A stretch of 24,093 nucleotides of DNA from Oscillibacter sp. (GTDB taxonomy: Bacteria; Bacillota; Clostridia; Oscillospirales; Oscillospiraceae): contig VSMY01000025.1 in assembly GCA_009773995.1 (NCBI GenBank), forward strand, positions 1 to 24,093, given 5' to 3'. The position numbers and the translations under genes are program-made. Under the pieces are notes generated by a model. That model did no database searches, was not told where the DNA came from, and worked only from the letters and a program-made list of their open reading frames with translations. Shown here one piece after another: positions 1 to 5,989 of the stretch. Position 1 is the stretch's first letter; every line of letters begins with the position of its first letter.

Positions 1-543
1 TGCTCTTGGGTAGCCTTTGACGGCAGAGCACAGTGCGAGGGAAAAATCACCACTGAATTTCAAAGGAAAGCCATCATGGTAAATAAAAATGTTTGCCTTG
101 GCTATACAGGAACGCTGGAATTTGCACAGCAAGTTATCCAAAATCTAGAAAAACATACTGTTGGCGTTTCGGAAATGAAAAGCGATACAATTGCCTATGC
201 CATTAAAAAATTGTTATCCATAGCCAAAGACCAGTTATCGGATATTCCTATTGTTAATTTTCTTATAACTGGGATCAACAGCTCGAATAAATTAGCTACT
301 TATACGCTTGGCACAAAGTTCTCCATTCATGAACATATTCCTTCTGAGCATCAATGCTTATGTACCGCACTTTATTCTGCACAAAACAGTTTGGATTTTC
401 CTTCCTATATGCGTCAAAAGATGAGATCAGGTTTTATTACAGAGGATATGATAACAACAGCGATACGCAACTATATTATTGACGTTTCTCAAATTGACAC
501 ATCTGTAAACGCCAATATTACATTTATGAAAATTACTCTTTGA
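1..543 (+). CDS. Partial proteasome-like (Ntn-hydrolase fold) protein, 3' end
   Basis: The frame is open from the first base of the window, so this is the C-terminal part (180 residues) of a longer gene; the ATG at position 76 is internal. The visible start (VAFDGRAQCEGKI) followed by KNVCLGYTGTLE resembles the early strands of proteasome beta / HslV-type subunits (the 'ADGR..G.I' strand then 'G..G' after a lysine-rich turn), and VNFLITGINSSNKLATYTLG resembles the central strand pair of that fold. The catalytic N-terminal Thr/Ser/Cys would lie upstream of the window, so activity cannot be judged. The coding DNA is AT-rich compared with the GC-rich genes from 3160 on, suggesting horizontal acquisition. 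The fold call rests on motif resemblance only and could be wrong. Confidence 0.5.
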   Translation, partial: CSWVAFDGRAQCEGKITTEFQRKAIMVNKNVCLGYTGTLEFAQQVIQNLEKHTVGVSEMKSDTIAYAIKKLLSIAKDQLSDIPIVNFLITGINSSNKLATYTLGTKFSIHEHIPSEHQCLCTALYSAQNSLDFPSYMRQKMRSGFITEDMITTAIRNYIIDVSQIDTSVNANITFMKITL

Positions 544-955
544 GTCTCTGAAATTTTTTTAGTGTGATTTTTCACCTTAACGGTCGATAGTTCGAAAATG
601 GACAGCCTGTGGGCGGGCTGATTAGAATCCCGCAGGCCTCCTGCAGGCACCCACCTCCTTGCGTCATCGGAGGTACTTCTAAAAATCGGTTTAGCCCCTT
701 TACTCCAGCTCAAAAATTCCCACCACCGCTTCGTTTCCGGCTTTGCCGAAAACTGCGCTGTGGTGGGAATTTCTTCGCTTTCGGGTCGGATTCGCTGCGC
801 TGGATTCCGGCCCAATTTTGAGGCGGATATCCGGTTTGCATCTTTTTTGTCAACACAAGACACTCCGAAATCCTTGTACCGCAATGGGTACAGGGCTTTC
901 CCTTTTTTGCGGCCCGTTTCTTTTCCGGCTGTTTTCTAACACTTTTCTAACGCCG
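544..955. other. Non-coding stretch with repeat-like sequence between Ntn-like gene and integrase tail
   Basis: No convincing gene lies here. A 131-codon minus-strand frame (489-884) has no ribosome site and a composition unlike a protein. The stretch contains a long imperfect hairpin (714-772) and short blocks that recur in the same order in the intergenic region 7918-8120: GTCGATAG, CCCGCAGGCCTCCT, AAAATCG, CCAGCTCAAAAATTCC and TTCCGGC. It is probably a decayed interspersed repeat lying downstream of a former integrase gene. Confidence 0.45.
714..772. repeat. 59-nt long imperfect inverted repeat
   Basis: The arm starting AAATTCCCACCACCGC pairs with GCTGTGGTGGGAATTT, and the inner parts (TTCGTTTCCGGC and GCCGAAAACTGCG) continue the stem with a few mismatches around a short TTT-containing loop. 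There is no T-run on either side, so it is not an ordinary terminator. It sits inside the repeat-like stretch. Confidence 0.7.
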
Positions 956-1087
956 TCAGCCATTGATGCACCCGGCCAGCTTTTCCGCCATGGCTTGCTT
1001 CCGTTGAGTCTCCAGGTGGCCGTAGATATTGGCTGTCGTTCCGATGTCGGAATGTCCCATCCACTCTTCAGTATCAGGGATATAGAA
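956..1087 (-). pseudogene. C-terminal remnant of a tyrosine recombinase (phage/ICE integrase)
   Basis: On the minus strand a 43-codon frame encodes EEWMGHSDIGTTANIYGHLE and then a lysine/glutamine-rich tail ending at a TGA (956-958). 'GHSDIGTTANIYGHL' is the typical C-terminal box of tyrosine integrases, containing the H-x-x-x-T stretch and the catalytic tyrosine. An in-frame TAA (1088-1090) lies just upstream, and the rest of the enzyme (about 350 residues in the family) is absent. The break at about 1080 is directly followed by the promoter region of the plus-strand XRE gene, so the integrase was probably cut by a deletion or insertion. It is strong evidence that an integrative element once occupied this site. 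Confidence 0.85.
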
Positions 1088-1167
1088 TTAAATAGTATCT
1101 GAAATAGAATTTCATTTTGTTTTCATATCCGCCCATACAATGTAGAATGACATGGGGTGATATGACA

Positions 1168-1527
1168 ATGTACGACAAACAAATCCGATTCGACTTTCGT
1201 CCTCTTGGTCGAGAAATCAAACGAAAAAGGGAAAGTATGGGCTGGACGCAGGAACACCTTGCCCAGCTTATAGACCGTACTTCACATACCGTGATGTATA
1301 TGGAAACGCGGGGCCAACATCCCAGCTTGAACGTCTTTTATCAGGTTGTCACTCTGCTGGATATTTCAGTAGATCGGTTCTTCTTCCCCAATCGGTACAG
1401 TAAAAAAAGCGAACGCCGGCAGCGGATAGATATGCTTCTTGATTCGCTGGATGAAAGGGAATTATCAGTCATAGAAGCAACTGCGGAAGGACTGAAAAAA
1501 TCAAGAGAAATTGAATCTGGCAAATAG
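1168..1527 (+). CDS. XRE-family helix-turn-helix regulator
   Basis: A 119-residue DNA-binding protein. The HTH_3 domain covers roughly residues 10-65: LGREIKRKRESMGWTQEHLA (helices 1-2), then IDRTSHTVMYMETRGQHPSL (recognition helix and following turn), ending in ISVDRFFFPN, a common closing motif of small mobile-element regulators. The C-terminus is charged and probably helical. The start at 1168 is chosen because GGGGTGA (1154-1160) lies 7 nt upstream; a TTG at 1117 and an ATG at 1162 are in frame but worse placed. It points away from the integrase remnant and converges on the tnpV cassette, so it is probably the surviving control gene of the element. Target sites are unknown. Confidence 0.85.
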   Translation: MYDKQIRFDFRPLGREIKRKRESMGWTQEHLAQLIDRTSHTVMYMETRGQHPSLNVFYQVVTLLDISVDRFFFPNRYSKKSERRQRIDMLLDSLDERELSVIEATAEGLKKSREIESGK

Positions 1528-1564
1528 CAGCACAGGCACCCGCTGAGGGATAGCCTGTGCTGCT
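1526..1564. terminator. Hairpin between convergent XRE gene and tnpV cassette
   Basis: AGCAGCACAGGC (1526-1537) pairs perfectly with GCCTGTGCTGCT (1553-1564), a 12-bp stem around a 15-nt loop that begins inside the XRE stop codon. It lies between two converging genes and probably ends both transcripts, though the T-runs are weak. Confidence 0.7.
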
Positions 1565-1570
1565 GTTGCG

Positions 1571-1864
1571 TTAGCCGAGTTTTGCAATATACTCTTGGCG
1601 CTGGGCGCTGACTTGGGCCATATCCTCATAGGTGAGATCTCTGCGGCCTAACGTGGCCTTATATTCCAGATAGCCGGTCAAATCATCCAGTAGTATTTCT
1701 GCCAGTTCTCCCGGCGTGGCACACAGCTTCACGCTGATCCACTCCTGGGAACATGAATCCCATTCCAATATTGTGTGGCCATGGGAGGTTTGAACGGCCT
1801 CATATATTCCATTTTCAGCGAGGAACGATTCAAACACTGAAAAGACTTTCTCAAATGACAGCAT
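1571..1864 (-). CDS. Small conserved mobile-element protein downstream of tnpV
   Basis: A 97-residue acidic protein of unknown function. It starts LSFEKVFSVFESFLAENG, carries a central aromatic stretch (ILEWDSCSQEWISVKLC), and ends in a basic/polar helix (YEDMAQVSAQRQEYIAKLG). Small proteins of this look accompany TnpV-type genes on gut Clostridia transposons and ICEs, as far as I recall. The start follows GAGGGGGC at suitable spacing. The gene begins 12 nt after the tnpV stop, so the two are co-transcribed. No catalytic motif is visible, and I do not assign a function. Confidence 0.65.
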   Translation of the reverse strand: MLSFEKVFSVFESFLAENGIYEAVQTSHGHTILEWDSCSQEWISVKLCATPGELAEILLDDLTGYLEYKATLGRRDLTYEDMAQVSAQRQEYIAKLG

Positions 1865-1876
1865 CAGACCGCCCCC

Positions 1877-2236
1877 TCAGACATAGACCAGTTCGGCCAG
1901 GATGATCTCATCGGCCCTCGCCCGGCAGTTGTTGACCGGCCCAACCCACGCCATCTGGTCGCGGGCTTTCAGTTCCTCGGTGACGCCAGCGGCTTTCATC
2001 AGTTGCGGCAGGAGCGTATCCATGCGCTGCTCCGCCATCCGCTCGACGCCTTTCAGGTGGTCAGCCAGCTTGCCGCTGTTCACCAGCACCATCCACAGCT
2101 TTGGCTTATGCTCCCGGAGGTAGTCGCGCCGAAGATCACCGTACTTGCCATAGAATACATCTTGCTCCGGTTCTTCGTCAAGTATCAGATCGGGGATATA
2201 GTAGTCGCCTACTCTCGTATAGGTTAATTCTGCCAT
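1877..2236 (-). CDS. tnpV: TnpV-family transposon-encoded protein
   Basis: A 119-residue protein starting MAELTYTRVGDYYIPDLIL and continuing with GKYGDLRRDYLREHKPKLW, then a helical middle and MAWVGPVNNCRARADEIILA near the end. This arrangement (LTYTR.GDY.IP.L; YG.LR..YL.EH; QMAWVG..N....A.E..L.EL.Y) is the hallmark of the TnpV family found on Clostridia transposons; its biochemical role is not established. The start at 2236 is preceded by AAGGAGG with a 6-nt gap; an upstream in-frame ATG at 2281 lacks a ribosome site. It appears intact and heads a two-gene cassette. Confidence 0.88.
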   Translation of the reverse strand: MAELTYTRVGDYYIPDLILDEEPEQDVFYGKYGDLRRDYLREHKPKLWMVLVNSGKLADHLKGVERMAEQRMDTLLPQLMKAAGVTEELKARDQMAWVGPVNNCRARADEIILAELVYV

Positions 2237-2337
2237 AGTGAACCTCCTTGTGTTCAAGTCCCATTGTCCTATTCTTTCCACGAAAAGTCCAGTTGATCGT
2301 GTCCCTGTTCGTGAATTTTATTGGGCAACTGAACTCG

Positions 2338-2694
2338 TCACAAAGTATTATGGCACATCCCGGCCCAGCGCAGGACAATCCACGCCAGCCCCCGGATATT
2401 CCGGTCTACCAGGGCCGCGCCCTTGGCCTTGGAGAAGTGCTTGCAGTCGGGGGAGAACCATGCCAGCCCCACCGGATAGCCGCCGCACTCCTTCACCGGG
2501 TCCACGTCCCACACAGAGGCTTGCAGGTGCCGGGTGTGCGGGTGGTTGGTCTTGTGCATCAGAATGGCGTCCGGGTGGTGGTTGATGGCAATTTTCACAA
2601 TTCGTCCCGTCGCCAGTTCCGCACCGCCGCCGCCCGCGAAATTGTCCACGATGATTTCATCCTTTCCCGTGATTTCCGCCGCTTTCACGCCCAT
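2338..2694 (-). pseudogene. Truncated DNA (cytosine-5) methyltransferase, N-terminal part
   Basis: The 118-codon frame encodes the first part of a C5 cytosine methyltransferase of the mobile-element type: the SAM-binding motif I region IIVDNFAGGGGAELATG (residues 14-30), NHHPDAILMHKTNHPHTRH, and the catalytic region VGLAWFSPDCKHFSKAKG with the nucleophile Cys84. Full-length members have several hundred residues, including a target-recognition domain and motifs IX-X, all missing here; the frame runs into unrelated sequence (AGMCHNTL) and stops. Motif I seems to have lost about four residues between GGGGA and ELATG compared with the usual 'GGGGASTGIE'. It overlaps the 3' end of a 46-codon ORF and has a purine-rich but very close ribosome site. 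Surely non-functional as a methylase. Confidence 0.85.
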
Positions 2695-2797
2695 TCCTCC
2701 TTCCTGTCTTTTCTTGTCTGTCCCACGCTTTCATCAATTCGCGGCACAGCAGCCCATCAACCAGGCACAGCAAAAAGACTAAACTCCATGCCATCAT
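2657..2797 (-). CDS. 46-residue membrane-anchored peptide upstream of the methylase remnant
   Basis: A short ORF with a strong ribosome site (AGGAGG, 7 nt before the ATG at 2795-2797). It encodes one hydrophobic helix (WSLVFLLCLVDGLLC, residues 4-18) followed by a basic, glycine-rich tail. Its end overlaps the start of the methyltransferase remnant by 38 nt, which suggests translational coupling in the parent element. Function unknown. It is likely translated if transcribed, but no promoter was recognised. Confidence 0.5.
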   Translation of the reverse strand: MMAWSLVFLLCLVDGLLCRELMKAWDRQEKTGRRNGRESGGNHGKG

Positions 2798-2810
2798 GCC
2801 CTATCCTCCT

Positions 2811-3110
2811 TTATGTAACTTGCTTTCTTTCCTTGTTCGGCATGGGGAAACCTGCCAGGTGTACGGCAAGTACACGCCGCCGTTTGAGTATTGCCCCAAC
2901 TGTGGGGAGGCATGGAAAGACATGGACAAGAACGTGGAAGCTGGACTATGTGCGCTATACGCTGGAGAAGCGGCTTTCCGTCCGTGCGGGGCACGGAGGG
3001 GAAGAGCGACGTGCATGAAGCGGCTGCGGTCAATCGCAGACCGGACCACGTCGGCAAGCTCCGTCTGCTGTTCCGGCGTCCTCAAGACATACTCCATATT
3101 TCAAGCGCCA
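2811..3110. pseudogene. Mobile-element debris with a zinc-ribbon fragment (plus strand)
   Basis: On the plus strand, about 2845-2935 reads ETCQVYGKYTPPFEYCPNCG, like the end of small phage/ICE zinc-ribbon proteins with a CxxC pair. A shift to another frame continues with WKLDYVRYTLEKRL, so the gene may be frameshifted. There is no ribosome site. The minus strand has a 98-codon frame starting at 3097 (MEYVLRTPEQQTELADVV) whose later part looks like antisense noise. I regard the stretch as the worn right edge of the island. Confidence 0.3.
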
Positions 3111-3146
3111 TAAAAAGCAGCCCCCGGACCGTCATGGACCGGGGGC
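3111..3146 (-). terminator. Rho-independent terminator after the MarR gene
   Basis: Read on the minus strand, GCCCCCGG and CCGGGGGC (3120-3146 on the plus strand) form an 8-bp GC stem around an 11-nt loop, followed by a TTTTTA run (complement of 3111-3116). It begins 13 nt after the stop codon of the MarR gene. Confidence 0.8.
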
Positions 3147-3159
3147 CGTTCCCTCTTGC

Positions 3160-3696
3160 TTATTTTTCCGGCATGGGGCAATCCAAAGCCCCCCTGCCAG
3201 CCGGGCTCTCCTCCGTCCAGGGCCCTCCTACGTATACGCCATTTTCCAAATAGTGCTGGGAATAGAGCATAATGACGCGGTTCATCGTCCGGATTGTAGT
3301 CTCCAGATCCTTTTCCGTCAGGTCCAGATTTTCCACGGCCCACTCCGCGTGGCCGCCGTCGTAACGCAGATGGGCCTCATGTACCCGGCGGCCCAGGTCC
3401 GTGAGGATGAGCAGGTAGCGGCGCTGGTTTCCTTCCTCCCGCGCCCGGAGGACCAGACCCTTTTTCACCAGCTTGTCCACGGCGACGGAGGTCGCTCCCT
3501 TGGTGCGGTACATCCGCTCGGACAGATCGGCCTGGCTGATGCCCTCGAATTGGGCGATCAGCTTGAGGGTATGGGACTCATTGGCATGAAGGGACACGCC
3601 CTCGTAGGTCTTGGGCTGCTTCTCGATGGCGGCAATGATCCGTTCCATATTATAGAACTGATCAAGCAGGGCGGTGAAGCAATCCGGCTTGGACAT
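3160..3696 (-). CDS. MarR-family transcriptional regulator
   Basis: A 178-residue winged-helix repressor. The order is an N-terminal dimerisation helix (residues 7-30), the DNA-binding domain (ESHTLKLIAQFEGISQADLS, then RMYRTKGATSVAVDKLVKKG as recognition helix), the wing (EEGNQRRYLLILTDLGR), and C-terminal dimerisation helices. The last 20 residues are a polar tail with Cys173; Cys6 is the only other cysteine. The start at 3696 follows AGGAGG with an 8-nt gap; an in-frame ATG at 3756 has no such site. It has its own promoter with a palindrome over the -10 box, so autorepression is likely. It lies just downstream of the permease of the PLP-enzyme cluster and is a plausible regulator of that cluster, although the cluster's operators have a different sequence. 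Confidence 0.88.
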   Translation of the reverse strand: MSKPDCFTALLDQFYNMERIIAAIEKQPKTYEGVSLHANESHTLKLIAQFEGISQADLSERMYRTKGATSVAVDKLVKKGLVLRAREEGNQRRYLLILTDLGRRVHEAHLRYDGGHAEWAVENLDLTEKDLETTIRTMNRVIMLYSQHYLENGVYVGGPWTEESPAGRGALDCPMPEK

Positions 3697-3720
3697 AGCG
3701 GTTTCCTCCTGGAATTTTGA

Positions 3721-3756
3721 TAGGAACATCCTACCACATCCGCCGCCCTTTGGCAA
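3721..3756 (-). promoter_or_regulatory. Promoter and candidate operator of the MarR gene
   Basis: On the minus strand TTGCCA (plus 3751-3756), a 17-nt spacer and TAGGAT (plus 3728-3733) form a sigma-A promoter. The perfect inverted repeat TAGGA-ACA-TCCTA (3721-3733) overlaps the -10 box, a usual place for a MarR autorepression site. Confidence 0.65.
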
Positions 3757-3791
3757 GCGGGACCCCGGCGCTGCCGGCGCCGGGGTTCCGC
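3757..3791 (-). terminator. Strong stem-loop after the permease gene
   Basis: GCGGGACCCCGGCGC (3757-3771) pairs with GCGCCGGGGTTCCGC (3777-3791) over 15 bp with one G-U pair and a 5-nt loop. It directly follows the permease stop codon. There is no T-run on the minus strand, so termination may be partial, allowing some read-through into the MarR gene. Confidence 0.6.
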
Positions 3792-3800
3792 TTATGGAGC

Positions 3801-5141
3801 TCAGCAGTCCTCGTAGCTGATTTCCATGGTAACCTTACGGCTGCGCGCCAGGGCGTAGACCACGGAAATGCCCAGGATGACCAGGTTCCCGATGATCTCC
3901 GCGGTGGAGGAGGTGACCACCAGCAGCACCACCTGGAAGGTGGCGATGCCGGCGCCCAGAATGCAGAAGAAGTTCAGCAGGCCCTTGTTCACGTGGAACT
4001 TGGACTTGTTCCACAGCTCCGGCATGACCTTGGGCAGGAAGATGGCCGTGAAGCAGGTAATGGCCTTCGTGGCGCTGGAGAGGATGACGGTGGAGTTGGA
4101 CACGATGCTGATATCCAGGCCCGCCAGGATGGGTACCACGCCGATGACGTAGAACAGGAGCAGCAGGTTGACGGGGGTGGCAAACTTGGGATGGAGCTTG
4201 CCGAAGACGCCGGGCAGCCAGCCGTCCCGGGCCGCCTGGAGAATGGGGCGGCACATCCAGCCGATGGAGGCGTTCAGGGTGGTCAGCAGGGCGAACATGG
4301 CGCCGCCCACGATGAAGAACACATAGATCGGCTTGGGCATGATGGCCTCGGCCACCAGAGCCAGGCTCTTATTCGCCACGTCGGCCACGGGCAGGACGCC
4401 CGCCGCGATGGTGCCCATCAGGGCGTACACCACCGAGATGCCCACGGTGGGCACAATGATGGCGAAGGGGATATCCACCGTGGGCTTTTTCGCCTCACCG
4501 GAGAAGTTGATGACCACCTGGGCGCCGCCGGCGGCAAAGGACAGGTAGGCCGAGGCCATGAGGATGCCGGTGAAGCCCTTGGCCATGAAGTCGGGCGGAG
4601 CGAAGTAGCCCGGCTGCACCTTGCCCACGCCGAAGGCGATAAACAGGGCGATGGCCACCGCCATGATGAAGCACATGGCGGTTTGGAGCACGGCGGCCTG
4701 CTTGGCCCCCAGCATGTTCATGACGATCAGCACCGTGATGACCGCCACGGAAACCAGCTTGGACGGCGCGCTGGGCACCAGGGCCAGCAGATACTCGGTA
4801 AACGAGATCACGTACATGGCGATGCCCAGTACCGTGAAGATGTTGATGATGGTGAAGATACCCGCCAAGCGCTGGCCGCCGAAGGCCGCCACCTGGGTGT
4901 ACTGCCCGCCCTTGAACCGGGCGGTGCCGCCCACCATGATCTGGGGGATGGCCGTCGCGATGCACAGGAGTCCCGCGATGACGAAGGCCAGGTTGACGCT
5001 CCGCCCCGTCATGCCGATGGCCGTGCCCGTCATGGCCATGATGCCCGCGCCGATGATCTGGCCCACCGCCATGGACACCAGGTCCATCCGGCTCAGGTTG
5101 CGTTTCAGTTCCGTGCTGGGGGCGCTCTGCTGTGTACTCAT
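3801..5141 (-). CDS. APC-superfamily amino-acid permease
   Basis: A 446-residue integral membrane protein with about 12 predicted hydrophobic helices. The first carries the glycine-rich APC motif (VGQIIGAGIMAMTGTAIG, residues 27-44), used in the family to bind the amino-acid backbone; a conserved-looking loop (WMCRPILQAARDGWLPG) follows the middle helices. The family moves amino acids by proton or sodium symport or by exchange; substrate cannot be read from sequence. It is the third gene of the minus-strand cluster, 53 nt after the EFR1 gene, with GGGAGG 7 nt before the start. Given the upstream beta-lyase-like enzyme, uptake of a sulfur amino acid such as cystine, cysteine or methionine, or export of a product, is a reasonable guess. 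Confidence 0.85.
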   Translation of the reverse strand: MSTQQSAPSTELKRNLSRMDLVSMAVGQIIGAGIMAMTGTAIGMTGRSVNLAFVIAGLLCIATAIPQIMVGGTARFKGGQYTQVAAFGGQRLAGIFTIINIFTVLGIAMYVISFTEYLLALVPSAPSKLVSVAVITVLIVMNMLGAKQAAVLQTAMCFIMAVAIALFIAFGVGKVQPGYFAPPDFMAKGFTGILMASAYLSFAAGGAQVVINFSGEAKKPTVDIPFAIIVPTVGISVVYALMGTIAAGVLPVADVANKSLALVAEAIMPKPIYVFFIVGGAMFALLTTLNASIGWMCRPILQAARDGWLPGVFGKLHPKFATPVNLLLLFYVIGVVPILAGLDISIVSNSTVILSSATKAITCFTAIFLPKVMPELWNKSKFHVNKGLLNFFCILGAGIATFQVVLLVVTSSTAEIIGNLVILGISVVYALARSRKVTMEISYEDC

Positions 5142-5194
5142 AGTGTTTCCTCCCTATGTAATGGATGTTTCCGCGTCTCCCTAGTTCGCGGGTC

Positions 5195-5983
5195 TCAAAT
5201 CAGGAACAGCTCGTTGGCCTTGGGGGCGGCCATCATGTTCTCCAGGATGACCAGCTTCTCCCGCATGGCGGGCATGGAGATGAACTTGGCCCCGGCGGGG
5301 CAGCTGTGGATGCACCGGGTGCAGAACAGGCAGCGCCAGCCGTCCACCTCGGCAAAGTCCAGGGGGTTGATGGCCTGGACCGGGCAGTTCCGCTGGCACA
5401 GGCCGCAGTTGGTGCATTTGCTCCGATCGGTGGCCGGCCCCACGGGCAGGTCGGAGCCCGGCACATAGGGGAAATTCCCCTTGACGCTCAGGTCCAGGCC
5501 GTCCAGGCGGTCCAGCCCCGCCAGCAGGGCGGCGGCCTTCTCTCCCAGCTCCCGGGCCTGGGCCAGGTCGTCCCCGTTGGGGCGGCCCTCCGCCAGCTTC
5601 CCCGCCATGCAGTGGTGAGCCACGAAGGCCCCCGCCGCCACCGGAATGAAGCCGTGCTCCAGGCTCTCGTTTTTCAGCTCCAGCAGGGCGTCCTCATACT
5701 CCCGGTTGCCGTAGGTCACCGCCAGCACGGCGGGAATCCCCTCCGCCTTGATGTAGCGGAAGAACTCCACCATCAGCTTGGGCAGCCGCCCGTAGTACAC
5801 CGGCAGGGCGATGACCGCCACATCTCCCGCTTGGAGGGCCTCCCCCGTCCAGCGGCTGTCGAAGGCGGTGCGGTCCAGATCCAGCCGCTCCGGGGCGCCG
5901 ACGCCCTGGGCGATGGCGTCCGCCACCCGGGCGGTGGTCCCGTTGGGGCTGAAGGTCAGCGTTACTACGCGTTTTATGTTCAT
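5195..5983 (-). CDS. EFR1-type flavodoxin / 2x[4Fe-4S] ferredoxin fusion
   Basis: A 262-residue soluble electron-transfer protein. Residues 1-165 are a flavodoxin-like domain with the FMN phosphate loop TFSPNGTTARVA (residues 10-21) and PVYYGRLP (61-68). Residues 185-232 hold two ferredoxin cluster motifs, C190-x2-C193-x2-C196-x3-C200 and C218-x2-C221-x2-C224-x3-C228, each followed by Pro. It should pass electrons between FMN and iron-sulfur centres. It starts 6 nt after the PLP-enzyme stop; that stop codon lies in the spacer just after its ribosome site (AAGGAG), so the two are translated as a unit. The partner is probably the thioredoxin-fold part of the upstream enzyme or an oxidoreductase elsewhere. 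All eight cysteines are present. Confidence 0.9.
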   Translation of the reverse strand: MNIKRVVTLTFSPNGTTARVADAIAQGVGAPERLDLDRTAFDSRWTGEALQAGDVAVIALPVYYGRLPKLMVEFFRYIKAEGIPAVLAVTYGNREYEDALLELKNESLEHGFIPVAAGAFVAHHCMAGKLAEGRPNGDDLAQARELGEKAAALLAGLDRLDGLDLSVKGNFPYVPGSDLPVGPATDRSKCTNCGLCQRNCPVQAINPLDFAEVDGWRCLFCTRCIHSCPAGAKFISMPAMREKLVILENMMAAPKANELFLI

Positions 5984-5989
5984 CCTGCG

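Noticed and set aside
489..884. 131-codon minus-strand frame downstream of the integrase tail
   Set aside because: No ribosome site, crosses a long inverted repeat and overlaps the end of the Ntn-like gene.
2237..2337. Short minus-strand frame reading RVQLPNKIHEQGHDQ before the tnpV gene
   Set aside because: Only about 22 codons between two stops; it may be the tail of a lost gene, but I cannot identify it.
3717..5468. 583-codon plus-strand open frame
   Set aside because: Antisense of the APC permease; Gly/His/Asp-rich low-complexity translation, no ribosome site.
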